A stretch of 64,000 nucleotides of DNA from DTPU01 sp963827855 (GCA_963827855.1 CAWHBY010000002.1:930001-994000), one strand, 5' to 3'; shown: positions 9,414 to 19,008, counted from the stretch's first letter. Notes: generated by a model not told the origin, from the sequence alone. A program made the numbers and translations.

Positions 9414-10844
9414 ATGGAGACGAGCAAGCTGACCAGAAGAGGACCCTGCGAGTGGGTCGCACAACCCAAGGTTACCCTGGGCGCACCCGTGGTCCTGTTT
9501 GCCGACGACAGACTGATTAAGGACATGGACCAGATGGTCTTGCAGCAGGCATCCAATGTCGCTCGGCTTCCTGGGATCGTGGGCGCATCGATGGCCATGC
9601 CTGATGCCCACTGGGGCTATGGCTTTCCCATAGGAGGTGTGGCTGCATTCGATCCCTGCGCAGGTGGCGTGGTGTCCGCCGGCGGTGTTGGCTTTGACAT
9701 TGCGTGTGGGGTTCGAACCCTGCGCACCGGTCTTGTGGCCGAGGATATCAAGGGATGCGGGGAATCCCTGGCCAACCTGCTGGCTAGACGCATTCCCGCA
9801 GGGGTAGGCAGCAGGGGCAGGCTTGTGTTGTCGTCCCCTGAAATGGACGACATGCTATCCGGTGGCGCCCAATGGGCCGTGGAGCAGGGATATGGAACCG
9901 CTGAGGACTTGCGATTCATCGAAGAGCAGGGCCACATGGCCGCAGCTAGGCCTCGGTGCGTCTCCGGCCGCGCAAAAGAGCGGCAGAAAGACGAAGTGGG
10001 AACGCTTGGGTCTGGGAACCACTATCTAGAGATTCAACAGGTCGTGCAGGTCTACGACTCCAACTCCGCCGCAGCCTTCGGGATCGCAGTGAACGAGGTG
10101 GTCGTCAGCATCCACTGCGGTTCCAGGGGGTTGGGCCACCAGATCGGCACGGATTTCCTGCAGTCGATGGTCAAGCAGGCCCAGAGTCAGGGGATCACGC
10201 TTCCCGAGAAGGAGTTGGCCAGCGCCAGGATCGATTCGAAGTTGGGGCAGGAGTATCTCGGCGCCATGAACAGCGGAATCAACTGTGCGGTCGCCAACCG
10301 TCAGGTCCTGACCCATCTGCTCCGTCAGGCCTTTGCAGAGATCCTGCCCGACGCAAGGCTGACCATTCTGTATGACGTGTCTCACAACACCTGCAAGCTG
10401 GAGGAGCACGAGGTCGAGGGCAGGAGGATGCAGCTCTACGTGCACCGCAAAGGTGCCACTCGGTCCTTCGGGCCCGGACAGCCTGGACTGCCCATCGAGT
10501 ACCAGACGACAGGCCAGCCGGTCTTGATCGGCGGAACGATGGGGACTGCCTCCTATATCCTGGCAGGGACAAGGGAGGCGATGACGAAATCGTTCGGATC
10601 CTGCTGTCACGGGGCAGGGCGTGCAATGAGCAGGTCTCAAGCCCTGAAGCAGTGGCAAGGCAAGGAGATCATGCAGACCCTGGCCCGTCGGAACATCCTG
10701 ATCCGGGCAGCCTCTCAGAAAGGGGTCGCCGAGGAGGCGCCGGGTGCCTACAAGGATGTCCATGCGGTAGTCGACGTGACCGAATCTGCAGGCCTGGCCA
10801 GGAAGGTTGCCAGGCTGGAACCCTTGATCTGCATCAAGGGCTGA
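9414..10844 (+). CDS. rtcB: RNA-splicing ligase RtcB
   Basis: A full-length (476-residue) RtcB, which joins 2',3'-cyclic phosphate and 5'-OH RNA ends using GTP and Mn2+. Active-site motifs are intact: GGVGFDIACGVR with the metal-binding Asp and Cys, LGTLGSGNHYLE, VVVSIHCGSRGLGHQ, LYDVSHNTCKLE, HRKGATRSFGP, and SFGSCCHGAGRAMSRS with the His that becomes guanylylated. The protein ends in the typical ..LICIKG. GAGGGA lies upstream of the ATG. It is in an operon with archease. In bacteria the pair serves tRNA or rRNA repair or ribosome-stress healing rather than tRNA splicing. There is no RtcR regulator nearby. Confidence 0.96.
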   Translation: METSKLTRRGPCEWVAQPKVTLGAPVVLFADDRLIKDMDQMVLQQASNVARLPGIVGASMAMPDAHWGYGFPIGGVAAFDPCAGGVVSAGGVGFDIACGVRTLRTGLVAEDIKGCGESLANLLARRIPAGVGSRGRLVLSSPEMDDMLSGGAQWAVEQGYGTAEDLRFIEEQGHMAAARPRCVSGRAKERQKDEVGTLGSGNHYLEIQQVVQVYDSNSAAAFGIAVNEVVVSIHCGSRGLGHQIGTDFLQSMVKQAQSQGITLPEKELASARIDSKLGQEYLGAMNSGINCAVANRQVLTHLLRQAFAEILPDARLTILYDVSHNTCKLEEHEVEGRRMQLYVHRKGATRSFGPGQPGLPIEYQTTGQPVLIGGTMGTASYILAGTREAMTKSFGSCCHGAGRAMSRSQALKQWQGKEIMQTLARRNILIRAASQKGVAEEAPGAYKDVHAVVDVTESAGLARKVARLEPLICIKG

Positions 10845-10856
10845 GATAGACTCTGA

Positions 10857-12164
10857 CTAAAGCAGCTCGATTCGCTCAGGCTGCAGACGATGCAGGGCAG
10901 CCATGCGGTTTCGGCCTAGGATGGCCTCCACCTGGACAGACCCATCCGAATACGTCTCCTGCAGAACCTTGGCGTGGGCACGGAGGAACGCCTGCAACCG
11001 GCCATCCGTCAGCTTGACGTGCACTCGCATGCGGACCTCGCCCCCCTGGTGTAAATCAGAGACGATCTGGCCGAGCCGATCCAGTCCCATCCCCGTCTTG
11101 GCAGAGACGGTAACTGCGTCTCTGTAGATGGTCTGAAGCATCTCCAGCCGATCCATGCTCTGGATCACGTCCGCCTTGTTGAGAACCTTGATGGTCGGTT
11201 TGTCCCGGCAACCGATCTGGGCCAGGACCCGGTCCACGGATTCGATCTGGGCCATGACCTCAGGATTGGCCACGTCGATCACGTGCATCAGCACATCCGC
11301 GTTGACGGCCTCTTCGAGCGTGGCCTTGAACGACTCGACTAGCTGGTGGGGCAGATCACGGACGAAGCCGACGGTATCGCTGATCAGGACCTCCACGCCC
11401 TTCCGGGGGCTCCACTGCCGCGTCCGGGTGTCCAGCGTCGCGAAAAGGCGGTCCTCGACGAACACGCCCGCGTCAGTGAGGGCGTTGAGCAAGGTGCTCT
11501 TTCCGGCATTGGTGTAACCTGCCAGACAGATCTTGAAGGTTCCTCGTCGGGTCTCGATCTCTCGGCACTTGCGCTCGTCGATCAGCGTCAATTCCCGTTT
11601 GAGCTCCGTGATCCGTTTGCTGACCAGGCGGCGGTCAATCTCCAACTGTTGCTCACCTGGCCCCCTCGTACCGATGGCGCCCACGCTGCCCGCAGCCGTG
11701 GCTCCGCCTGCTCCCGCGACCGTGTCCAGATGCGACCACATCCGGGTAAGGCGGGGATAGGTGTATTCCAGTTGGGCCAGTTCCACCTGCAGCTTGGCCT
11801 GCCGGGTCTGGGCACGGGTGGCAAAGATGTCCAGGATCAACTCACTCCTGTCGACGACCTTGGCCTGGATGATCTCCTCCAGCTCCCGGATCTGGCCTGG
11901 AGACAGCTCGTTGTCGAAGATGACCACGTCGGCCGCAAACCGCTTCACCCTGCCGGCCACCTCGACGGCCTTTCCAGAGCCGATGTACGTGGCACGGTGC
12001 GGCCCGCGAAGACGTTGTTGGAACCGATCAACGACAACGGCCCCGGCGGTTTCGGCCAGGGCCGTGAGTTCTGCGAGATCGTCGCCCTTCCTCGATTTGA
12101 GGACAGCAGCGACCAGAATCGCCCGTTCTTTTCTCACCTGTATAGTCTCACGAGGCTTTCCCAA
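10857..12164 (-). CDS. hflX: GTPase HflX
   Basis: A ribosome-associated GTPase that splits stalled 70S ribosomes. It has the HflX-specific N-terminal domain (VVVDRFQQRLRGPHRATYIGSGK, VVIFDNELSPGQIRELEE) and the glycine-rich helix lead-in GTRGPGEQQLEIDRRLV. The G domain follows, with G1 GYTNAGKST, G3 DTVGFVRDLPHQLVESF, G4 NKAD and G5 SAKTG, then a short C-terminal domain. The start is TTG with GGAGGT nine bases upstream; no in-frame ATG lies nearby. It converges with rtcB with a 12-base gap and is divergent from pyrD. Confidence 0.94.
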   Translation of the reverse strand: MGKPRETIQVRKERAILVAAVLKSRKGDDLAELTALAETAGAVVVDRFQQRLRGPHRATYIGSGKAVEVAGRVKRFAADVVIFDNELSPGQIRELEEIIQAKVVDRSELILDIFATRAQTRQAKLQVELAQLEYTYPRLTRMWSHLDTVAGAGGATAAGSVGAIGTRGPGEQQLEIDRRLVSKRITELKRELTLIDERKCREIETRRGTFKICLAGYTNAGKSTLLNALTDAGVFVEDRLFATLDTRTRQWSPRKGVEVLISDTVGFVRDLPHQLVESFKATLEEAVNADVLMHVIDVANPEVMAQIESVDRVLAQIGCRDKPTIKVLNKADVIQSMDRLEMLQTIYRDAVTVSAKTGMGLDRLGQIVSDLHQGGEVRMRVHVKLTDGRLQAFLRAHAKVLQETYSDGSVQVEAILGRNRMAALHRLQPERIELL

Positions 12165-12290
12165 TGTCTATGGACCTCCAAGAATCGACCGTGTTGCCTT
12201 CATTGTATCGCCGCGCATCAGTCGATTCAATTGTACAGAAGTGCGATGGGGAGTTGTATTTGGCCGTGTGATTTGGTATCTGATGGGCCG

Positions 12291-13223
12291 ATGGACTCAG
12301 AACCCAGATTGGCCATTGACTTCGCCGGGATTCGCCTGGCAAACCCCGTGTTCACGGCGTCGGGCACGTGTGGCTACGCCGATGAACTGGAGGGGCTCAC
12401 CGACCTCCGTGGTCTGGGCGGCTTCATCACCAAGAGCATCACTGCCCTGCCGCGGAAGGGCAACGCCCTGCCCCGCATCGTCGAAACGGATGCCGGCATG
12501 CTCAACGCAATCGGGCTGGCCAACGTGGGGCTGGAACGATTCATCGAAGAGAAGGTGCCCCTGCTCAATCGCCTGGCCGTGCCCGTCCTGGTCAACGTCG
12601 CCGGGACCACCATCGATGACTACGTGGCCGTCGTCGAACGCCTGGCCGACGAACAAACCATCGCCGGGTTCGAACTGAACATCAGTTGCCCCAACGTTAA
12701 GAAAGGCGGGATCACGTTTGGCACGGATCCCCGCCAGGTGGCAGAGATCACCGGCGCGATCAGGAAGGCCAGCCGCCGAAAGGTCCTGGTGGTGAAGCTA
12801 TCCCCCTGCGTCACGGACATCAGCGAAACGGCGAAGGCCGCAGTCGGCGCAGGCGCTGATGCCTTGAGCCTGATCAACACCTTTACAGCCATGGTCGTCG
12901 ACATCGAGCGGCACAGGCCTGTGCTGGCCAATCGTACCGGCGGACTCTCGGGGCCGGCTATCAAGCCCATCGCCGTCTACCTGGTGAACAAGGTGTACAA
13001 CGAAGTGACCAAAGGCGGCCCTGTCCCGATTCTGGGGCTGGGAGGGATCCGGACCGCAGCCGACGCCCTAGAATTCATGATCGCGGGAGCCACGGCAGTG
13101 GCTGTGGGCACGGGTACCCTGGTAGACCCCGGTTGCGCAGCCAGGGTCGTTACAGGATTGACGGAGTACTGCCGCAGACATGCGATCGCCGACATCCGCG
13201 AATTGGTCGGCTCCTTGGAATGA
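12291..13223 (+). CDS. pyrD: Dihydroorotate dehydrogenase, class 1B catalytic subunit
   Basis: Oxidises dihydroorotate to orotate in pyrimidine synthesis; FMN-dependent and cytosolic. Length (310 residues) and motifs fit class 1B: LANPVFTASGTCGY, ITKSITALPRKGN, NISCPNVKKGG with the catalytic Cys typical of the 1 family, INTFTAMVVDIE, GGLSGPAIKP, and the phosphate-binding PILGLGGIRTAADALEF. The open frame continues far upstream antisense to hflX, but homology begins at MDSEPRLAIDFAGIRLANPV, so ATG 12291 is the start. Its ribosome site (GATGGG) is weak. Class 1B enzymes normally pair with the PyrK electron-transfer subunit; none is adjacent. Confidence 0.93.
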   Translation: MDSEPRLAIDFAGIRLANPVFTASGTCGYADELEGLTDLRGLGGFITKSITALPRKGNALPRIVETDAGMLNAIGLANVGLERFIEEKVPLLNRLAVPVLVNVAGTTIDDYVAVVERLADEQTIAGFELNISCPNVKKGGITFGTDPRQVAEITGAIRKASRRKVLVVKLSPCVTDISETAKAAVGAGADALSLINTFTAMVVDIERHRPVLANRTGGLSGPAIKPIAVYLVNKVYNEVTKGGPVPILGLGGIRTAADALEFMIAGATAVAVGTGTLVDPGCAARVVTGLTEYCRRHAIADIRELVGSLE

Positions 13224-13233
13224 GGGACCGCGT

Positions 13234-13536
13234 ATGGAAACGCTCAGGGCCTTGAGGGACTACTTTCCGACGGCCGTTTTTACAGGCAAATGCCTGGTCT
13301 TCATCAGTGAGAACTGGAGGGTGGAGTTGACCGAACACCGGGACAACGATTACAGCCGGTCTGCAAGCGATCCGCCGGTCATCCGGGTCAGGATCTCCAA
13401 GCGGGCGGCAGACGGCGACTTGGTCTGCGGTCACTACGAGGACTTTCAACTCCCTTCGCTGGGGGAGCTCGCCGAGCAGGTGGAAAAGTACGTGGAGATG
13501 GCCATCGGCGCCAATCTCCGCGAGGTCTCGGAGTGA
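13234..13536 (+). CDS. Conserved-looking small protein of unknown function
   Basis: 100 residues, acidic and soluble, with no recognised domain. GAGGGA lies upstream of the ATG, and the spacing is ten bases from pyrD and ten to the DUF167 gene, so it is translated as part of this cluster. The central part (DPPVIRVRISKRAADGDLVC) looks like beta strands and the C-terminus (SLGELAEQVEKYVEMAIGAN) like an amphipathic helix. I see no catalytic motif. Confidence 0.7.
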   Translation: METLRALRDYFPTAVFTGKCLVFISENWRVELTEHRDNDYSRSASDPPVIRVRISKRAADGDLVCGHYEDFQLPSLGELAEQVEKYVEMAIGANLREVSE

Positions 13537-13546
13537 TCCGCTAGCC

Positions 13547-13870
13547 ATGTCCGGCCTGGAGATCCAGACGGTTCAGGAGGGGGTGGCCTTTGTCGTCAAG
13601 GTCGTTCCGGGCAGCAGCAAGACGACCCTCGGGGGAATCCTGGACTCCATGCTCAAGGTCAAGGTGGCCGCGCCACCTGAAAAGGGAAAGGCCAACGAGG
13701 CCCTGATCGCCCTGCTGGCCCGGGCTCTGGGTGTCAAGAAGGGCCATATTGCCATCACCCGGGGCCAAACGAACCCGGTCAAGCACGTCACCGTGTCAGG
13801 CCTGTCCGCCCAGGACCTCAAGGCCCGACTGGCAGCCCAGGGAGTCCCTTCGGTTTTAGTGATGAGATAA
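13547..13870 (+). CDS. DUF167 (YggU) family protein
   Basis: 107 residues matching the DUF167/YggU fold: VKVVPGSSKTTLGGILDSMLKVKVAAPPEKGKANEAL is diagnostic (positions about 17-53), followed by an LGVKKGHIAITRGQTNPVKH segment. The family is widely conserved but its biochemical role is unknown. In other bacteria it often lies near division or YggT genes; here it directly precedes ftsW. It lies in a run of close plus-strand genes beginning with pyrD. Confidence 0.9.
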   Translation: MSGLEIQTVQEGVAFVVKVVPGSSKTTLGGILDSMLKVKVAAPPEKGKANEALIALLARALGVKKGHIAITRGQTNPVKHVTVSGLSAQDLKARLAAQGVPSVLVMR

Positions 13871-13934
13871 CGGCCGGACTGCCGAAAAAAGCCATATTGG
13901 ACGTTCTGGAAGAAGGACCTTTGAGGGTGTCCGC

Positions 13935-15122
13935 ATGATGGCCAGTTCCTGGAGTGCTCCACTGCCGAGCCGCGTTGCCGCTGTGGTGATGGTCTTGATG
14001 GCAACCGGCACGGTCTTCGTGTTCTCTGCGAGCGCGAGCCTGGGCCAGCACCTGGATCTGGGGCACTTCATCGGGCACCAGGGCGTTCGGCAGATGATCT
14101 TCTTCCCGCTGGCGGCGATCGTCATGCTGGCCACGGCCTCACTGGATCACCGCAAGCTCGATTTCTCCCGGGGCATCCTTCGATCCGTCACCACCTACCT
14201 CGTGGTCGCCAGTACAGTTCTGCTGGTGCTCGTCTTGATCCCCTCGCTCGGAGTGGAACGGAACTTCGCCAGGCGGTGGCTCTCCATTCCCTTGGGCATG
14301 GCCAGTGTGAGCTTCCAGCCTTCTGAGCTGGCCAAGTGGTCGCTGATCTTCTTCGTGGCAGCCATGTGCCACAGATATGACTTTCAGCTTCGCTCCTTCT
14401 GGAGGCAGTTGGCCCCGATCCTCGGCGTCAGCATGGTGCTGGTGGCCCTGATCGTGATCGAGGATTTCGGAACCGCCGCATTCGTCGCCTTGCTGGTCTT
14501 CATCATGCTGTTGGTCGGAGGGGCAACCTGGTGGCACCTTGTGAGCCCCCTGCCCCTGGCCATCGCCGGGTTCATGGCCGCCTTCTTGCTGTCGCCCTAC
14601 CGGATCGTTCGACTGATGGCCTTTCTGCAGCCTGAGAAATACGCTGGGTCCGTGGGCTACCAGGCCAATCAGTCCCTCATTGCACTCGCCTCCGGAGGAA
14701 TCATGGGCAAGGGACTTGGGGGCGGGGTCTGCAAGTACGGCCATCTGCCCGAGGACACCACGGATTTTGTCTTCGCCATCATCGGTGAGGAGCTCGGGTT
14801 CGTGGGGGTCGTGGCCATCCTGGCCCTCTTCGCCGCATTTGTCTGGCTCGGCTTGCAGATCGTGCGGAGCTGCAGGGACGAATTCAGCAGACTCCTGGCC
14901 TCGGGGATTGTCCTGGCCATCGGCATCCAGGCCGCCCTCAACATCGGCGTCGTGACGGTGGTTCTGCCCACCAAAGGCATCCCGCTGCCGTTTGTCAGTG
15001 GTGGCGGGACAAGCCTGTTGCTTTCCGCTGCGGCAGTTGGAGTTTTGTTGAGTATAGCCAGACGTGCAGCCGAGCCGGATCCAACAGACGCACAGGTCAG
15101 CGGAACTCACGTCCTTCCCTGA
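13935..15122 (+). CDS. ftsW: FtsW/RodA/SpoVE-family peptidoglycan glycosyltransferase
   Basis: A multi-pass (about ten helices) SEDS glycosyltransferase that polymerises lipid II for septal or cylinder wall. Hallmarks seen: SFQPSELAKWSLIFF, VIEDFGTAAFVALL, YQANQSLIALASGGIMGKGL, GHLPEDTTDFVFAIIGEELG with the catalytic-loop Asp/Glu, and GIPLPFVSGGGTSLLLS. The last favours FtsW/SpoVE over RodA. GAGGG lies seven bases upstream of the ATG. A SEDS protein implies a peptidoglycan-making planctomycete, as is usual in Phycisphaerae. No penicillin-binding partner is in the window. Confidence 0.9.
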   Translation: MMASSWSAPLPSRVAAVVMVLMATGTVFVFSASASLGQHLDLGHFIGHQGVRQMIFFPLAAIVMLATASLDHRKLDFSRGILRSVTTYLVVASTVLLVLVLIPSLGVERNFARRWLSIPLGMASVSFQPSELAKWSLIFFVAAMCHRYDFQLRSFWRQLAPILGVSMVLVALIVIEDFGTAAFVALLVFIMLLVGGATWWHLVSPLPLAIAGFMAAFLLSPYRIVRLMAFLQPEKYAGSVGYQANQSLIALASGGIMGKGLGGGVCKYGHLPEDTTDFVFAIIGEELGFVGVVAILALFAAFVWLGLQIVRSCRDEFSRLLASGIVLAIGIQAALNIGVVTVVLPTKGIPLPFVSGGGTSLLLSAAAVGVLLSIARRAAEPDPTDAQVSGTHVLP

Positions 15123-15302
15123 ACCCCCTTCGGTCCTTCGTTCCTCGGCAAGACAGCCACTGCTTTACTTGACTCTGCTCTGACCGGGTGACAAGGTCTG
15201 CTTGCCGCCTCGGTGCCCCCCTGTCTTTTGTCTATCAGAGTATCGGCGTAAACGGGGTGGGCCGCCAGATAGGATATTGCTCAATCACCAGAGCTCATTG
15301 GC

Positions 15303-16776
15303 TCACGACGAGAGCCTGCGGGAAAGGATCTCAGAGACCACTGCCGGATTGGCTTGACCTTTGGTTCGCTGCATGACCTGTCCGAGCAGATAGCTGCGGG
15401 CCTTCTGACTCTTCTTGCCCCCGGTCTTGACCTCTTCCAGGGCCTGTGGGCATGCAGCCAGTACCTCATCAACCAGGGCCTCGAGCTCACCGGCGTCGCT
15501 CTTCTGCAGCAGGTTCAGCTCCCCAGCCAGGGCCTGCGGGCCGCGACCCGTCCTGGCCATCTCTTCGAGGATCCGGACACCTGCGGAGGCATTGACCTGG
15601 CCTTGATCGATCATCCCGGCCAACTGGGCCAGATCGGCCGCCTTCACGCCCAGGTCACTGATCCCGCATCCCCGCTCATTGGCCATCTTCAGACCAACCT
15701 GGGTCAGGAGATTGCAGACCCGCTTGGGCTGTCCGCCAGCCGCAACGGCCAGGTCAAAGAAGTCCGCTGTGGACCGGTCCTGCGTAAGCACGCCGGCATC
15801 GTAGTCATTGAGACCGTGTTGGGTCACCAGTCGCACCTGCCTCTGCAGGGGAAGCTCGCAGAGCCCGGACTTGACCCGCGCCAGCCAGGCTTCGTCCACG
15901 CGGACGGGAACCAGGTCCGGCTCAGGAAAGTAGCGGTAGTCGTGGGCCTCTTCCTTCTCTCGCTGCAGCACGGTTGCGCCGCGGACGTCGTCCCAGCCCC
16001 GCGTGGTCTTGTTGCCCATCTGCAGAGTCCGGCCCGTGGTCAGGAAATCGTCCATCTGGCGATGGACCTCGTACTCCACGCTTTTCTCCAGGGCGCGGAA
16101 GCTGTTGAGGTTCTTGACCTCGCAGATCGGCGTCTTCGCGGTCCCGCCCTCCCGGGTGATCACCAGGTTGATGTTGGGCTCGAACCGCATGTGGCCCTTC
16201 TGCATGTCCGCCTCGGATACCCCGATGTAGCGGACGATCCTCTGCAGCTCGACCGCCAGTGCACGGACCTCCGCGGCGCTGGACAGATCGGGCTCTGTCA
16301 CGATCTCCAGCAAAGGGGTACCCGTACGGTTCAGATCCACCTGCGAGAAGTTCCCGGTAGCGTGGAGATTCTTGCCCGCGTCCTCCTCGAGGTGCACCCG
16401 CCGTATGCGGATCTGTTTGGTCTGGCCCGTCCCCAGCGGGATCGATAGGGAGCCGCGCTCGCCCAGGGGCAGGTCATACTGGCTGATCTGATAGTTCTTC
16501 GGCAGATCGGGATAGTAGTAGCTCTTGCGGTCCCACTTGGTGAAGCGAAGCGATCTTGCAGTTGAGGGCCAGGCCCGCCAGCATGGCGTATTCGACCGCC
16601 TTCTTGTTCATGACCGGCAGCGACCCGGGCAGGCCCAGACAGACGGGGCAGACCCGGCTGTTGGGCTGCTGGCCGAACTCCACCGCGCAACCGCAGAACA
16701 GCTTGGTAGAGGTGAAGAGCTGGACGTGGATTTCCAGCCCAACCACGACCTCGACGTGGATGTCACTTCTTCCCAT
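15303..16776 (-). CDS. gatB: Asp-tRNA(Asn)/Glu-tRNA(Gln) amidotransferase subunit B, frameshifted near 16548-16549
   Basis: GatB binds the mischarged tRNA and performs the kinase/transamidation half-reaction with GatA. The N-terminal 78 residues (VVVGLEIHVQLFTSTKLFCG, RVCPVCLGLPGSLPVMNKKA) are in one frame. The rest (from HLEEDAGKNLHATG through the YqeY-like tail) is in another. One extra base in a GAAGCGAAGC context at about 16548 separates them; removing it restores a 490-residue protein reading IARFTKWDRKSYYYPDLPK, typical of GatB. The gene is essential where Gln- or AsnRS is absent, so a sequence error is more likely than loss. It overlaps the gatA end by 14 bases. Confidence 0.88.
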
Positions 16777-18256
16777 GGGAGAACCTCGGGGGCCTTCGGC
16801 CGTGCCAATCGGTCTTGGATTCGAACATCCTGGCGACCCGCAGCAACCGCTGCTCAGCGAAGGCCGGACACAGGATCTGCAGGCCGATGGGAAGCCCCTG
16901 GCCGTCGAATCCGGCCGGAATGCTCATGGCCGGCGACCCTGCCAGGTTGGCGGAGATGGTGTAGATATCGGCCAGGTACATCTGCAGGGGATCCGTGCAC
17001 TTCTCGCCGAACGCGAACGCCGTGGTGGGCGCGACCGGCATCAGGAGGGCGTCGCACCTCTCGAAGGCCCTGCTGAAGTCCTGACGGATCAGGTTCCTGA
17101 CCTTCAGGGCCTTGAGGTAGTAGGCATCGTAGTAGCCACTGGACAAGGCGTACGTCCCTAGCATGATCCGCCGCTTGACCTCCTGGCCGAAGCCCTCTGC
17201 CCGCGACAGGGTATACACCTCGATGTAGTCACGCGGATTGGCGGTGCGGTGGCCGTAGTGAACCCCGTCATACCGGGCCAGATTGCTGGAGGCCTCGGCA
17301 GTGGCAATGACGTAGTAGGCCGCGATGGCGTAGTCCAGGTGCGGCATCTCGACCTCGACCACCTTGGCGCCCAGCCGTCTGTAGACCTCCACAGCGGCCT
17401 TCACCGCCTCCCTGACCGCAGCATCTGCGCCTTCCTGGGCCTTGGGGACGATCCCCACTCGAAGATCGCTGACAGGTTGATCGATCGCCGAAAGGTAATC
17501 GTCCACAGGCGCGGTGGCCTCGTCCACGCTGGTGCTGTCCCTGGGGTCGTGGCCGGCAATCACGCTCAGCAGCAGGGCCACCTCTGATACGCTCCTCGCC
17601 AAGGGACCTATCTGGTCCAGGCTCGATCCATAGGCCACCAGTCCATACCTGGAGACCCTTCCATACGTCGGCTTGAGCCCGGCGACCCCGCAAAAGCTGG
17701 CAGGTTGCCGGATGGAGCCGCCTGTGTCGGAGCCCAGAGCGGCACAACACAGGCCGGCTGCGACCGCCACGGCCGACCCGCCACTGCTGCCTCCCGGGAC
17801 CCGGGTGTTGTCCCAGGGATTGACCGTGCGCTGCAGTCCGGAGTTCTCGGTGCTCGACCCCATGGCGAATTCGTCCATGTTGGTCTTGCCCACGATCACG
17901 GCGTCTGCAGCCAGGAGCCTGTCGATCACCGTGGCATTGTATGGAGCCCTGAAATTAGCCAGGATCTTGGAACCGCACGTGGTCGCTCCAAAGGCCGTGC
18001 AATGGTTGTCCTTGACCGCAACGGGGACACCCGCCAGAGGACCCAGGGGACCGCCTGCTGCGACACGCCGGTCGATCTGTCTCGCCTGTTCGAGGGCCTG
18101 GTCACGAAACGTGCTCAGGTAGGCCCCCAGGCCCCGGCCGTCCCCTTCAATGGCCGCTAAGACCGACTCAGTGACCTGCAGGCACGTAACCTGGCGGGAG
18201 CCGACCGCCCTGCGGACCTCCAGGCAGCCCATATCCTCCAGCAACGGATCGTGCAT
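16763..18256 (-). CDS. gatA: Glu-tRNA(Gln) amidotransferase subunit A
   Basis: A 497-residue amidase-signature enzyme that frees ammonia from glutamine for tRNA transamidation. The Ser-cisSer-Lys triad is present: Lys in VPVAVKDNHC, and the two serines in PGGSSGGSAVAVAAG and GSDTGGSIRQPASFCG. The tail PAMSIPAGFDGQGLPIGLQI is also typical. I chose the ATG at 18256 because GGAAGG lies nine bases upstream; the ATG at 18265 abuts that site. It lies between gatC (24-base gap) and gatB (14-base overlap), giving the operon gatC-gatA-gatB. Confidence 0.95.
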   Translation of the reverse strand: MHDPLLEDMGCLEVRRAVGSRQVTCLQVTESVLAAIEGDGRGLGAYLSTFRDQALEQARQIDRRVAAGGPLGPLAGVPVAVKDNHCTAFGATTCGSKILANFRAPYNATVIDRLLAADAVIVGKTNMDEFAMGSSTENSGLQRTVNPWDNTRVPGGSSGGSAVAVAAGLCCAALGSDTGGSIRQPASFCGVAGLKPTYGRVSRYGLVAYGSSLDQIGPLARSVSEVALLLSVIAGHDPRDSTSVDEATAPVDDYLSAIDQPVSDLRVGIVPKAQEGADAAVREAVKAAVEVYRRLGAKVVEVEMPHLDYAIAAYYVIATAEASSNLARYDGVHYGHRTANPRDYIEVYTLSRAEGFGQEVKRRIMLGTYALSSGYYDAYYLKALKVRNLIRQDFSRAFERCDALLMPVAPTTAFAFGEKCTDPLQMYLADIYTISANLAGSPAMSIPAGFDGQGLPIGLQILCPAFAEQRLLRVARMFESKTDWHGRRPPRFSHGKK

Positions 18257-18280
18257 CGATACCATCCTTCCGGCGGCTTG

Positions 18281-18589
18281 TCAGGCCCCACCACCCTCGT
18301 CGAGGATCTTGGGGACCTTGAAGAAGTCCTCATCGCGATCAGGGGCATTGGCCAGGGCCTGCTCTGTGCTCAGAGAAGCGGAGCGGTTGTCCTCACGGAG
18401 ACAGTTGCTGATGGGCAGGCAGTGGGCCAGAGGCTCCACGGCCTCGGTGTTGAGCGCGTTCATCTTGTTGACGTAGTCCAGGATGGCGCCCAACTGGCTG
18501 GTGAATTCCTCCACCTCCCGCTCGGTCAGCTCCAGGCGAGCCAGTTTGGCCACCTTGCGGACCTCGGCCTGATCGATTCTCTTGTCCAT
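18281..18589 (-). CDS. gatC: Glu-tRNA(Gln) amidotransferase subunit C
   Basis: 102 residues. GatC stabilises GatA-GatB. The N-terminal helix pattern VRKVAKLARLELTEREVEEF and the C-terminal FFKVPKILDEGG are characteristic. The middle holds an extended loop typical of planctomycete members. It is the first gene of the gatCAB operon, just downstream of the rpmB terminator. Confidence 0.93.
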   Translation of the reverse strand: MDKRIDQAEVRKVAKLARLELTEREVEEFTSQLGAILDYVNKMNALNTEAVEPLAHCLPISNCLREDNRSASLSTEQALANAPDRDEDFFKVPKILDEGGGA

Positions 18590-18599
18590 CTCAGGTCCT

Positions 18600-18631
18600 A
18601 AACAAACGGCGAGGCCAACCCGCCTCGCCGT
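18600..18631 (-). terminator. Intrinsic terminator of rpmB
   Basis: A perfect nine-base stem (ACGGCGAGG, 18606-18614, with CCTCGCCGT, 18623-18631) and eight-base loop. On the minus strand it is followed by TTTGTTTAGG, directly after rpmB. Confidence 0.8.
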
Positions 18632-18655
18632 CTAGACTTCCGAGGAGTCCTGCCC

Positions 18656-18925
18656 CTAACTGGCGGCTGCCTTCTCTACAACGGCCTTGGGCCGTCTGAG
18701 CGGCTTGACAATGACACCCATCCGCATGGCCTTGGCCGACACCTTGACGCGTGTGACCTTGCCGTCGATGACGGCCCGCACCCGCTGGACATTGGGCTTG
18801 AACTTCCGCTTGCTGATACCGGTGGTCTTCTTGCCCACGCCGCCCAGCCTCTTGGCCTTACCGCGTCGGGCAATGCTTCGGCCTGCAACCGTCCGCCTGC
18901 CGGTGAAGTAGCACACTCTAGACAT
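18656..18925 (-). CDS. rpmB: Large-subunit ribosomal protein bL28
   Basis: 89 residues, very basic, with the bL28 start MSRVCYFTGRRTVAGRSIAR and the central fold RKFKPNVQRVRAVIDGKVTRV. AGGAG lies ten bases upstream of ATG 18925; the frame upstream is not homologous. The Ala-rich C-terminal tail is a small extension. Monocistronic between a clear promoter and terminator. Confidence 0.95.
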   Translation of the reverse strand: MSRVCYFTGRRTVAGRSIARRGKAKRLGGVGKKTTGISKRKFKPNVQRVRAVIDGKVTRVKVSAKAMRMGVIVKPLRRPKAVVEKAAAS

Positions 18926-18980
18926 TGAACACGCTCCTATGCAACTTGGACAAACCATCCAACTAGTCTGAAACTCAATA

Positions 18981-19008
18981 TTTATAACCATCTGTGGGGG
19001 AAATGCAA
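18981..19008 (-). promoter_or_regulatory. Promoter of rpmB
   Basis: On the minus strand: TTGCAT (19003-19008), a 16-base spacer, TATAAA (18981-18986), about 55 bases before the rpmB start. Confidence 0.6.

Noticed and set aside
11346..12290. 5' extension of the pyrD open frame into the hflX gene
   Set aside because: Frame is open by chance opposite hflX. PyrD homology starts at 12291.
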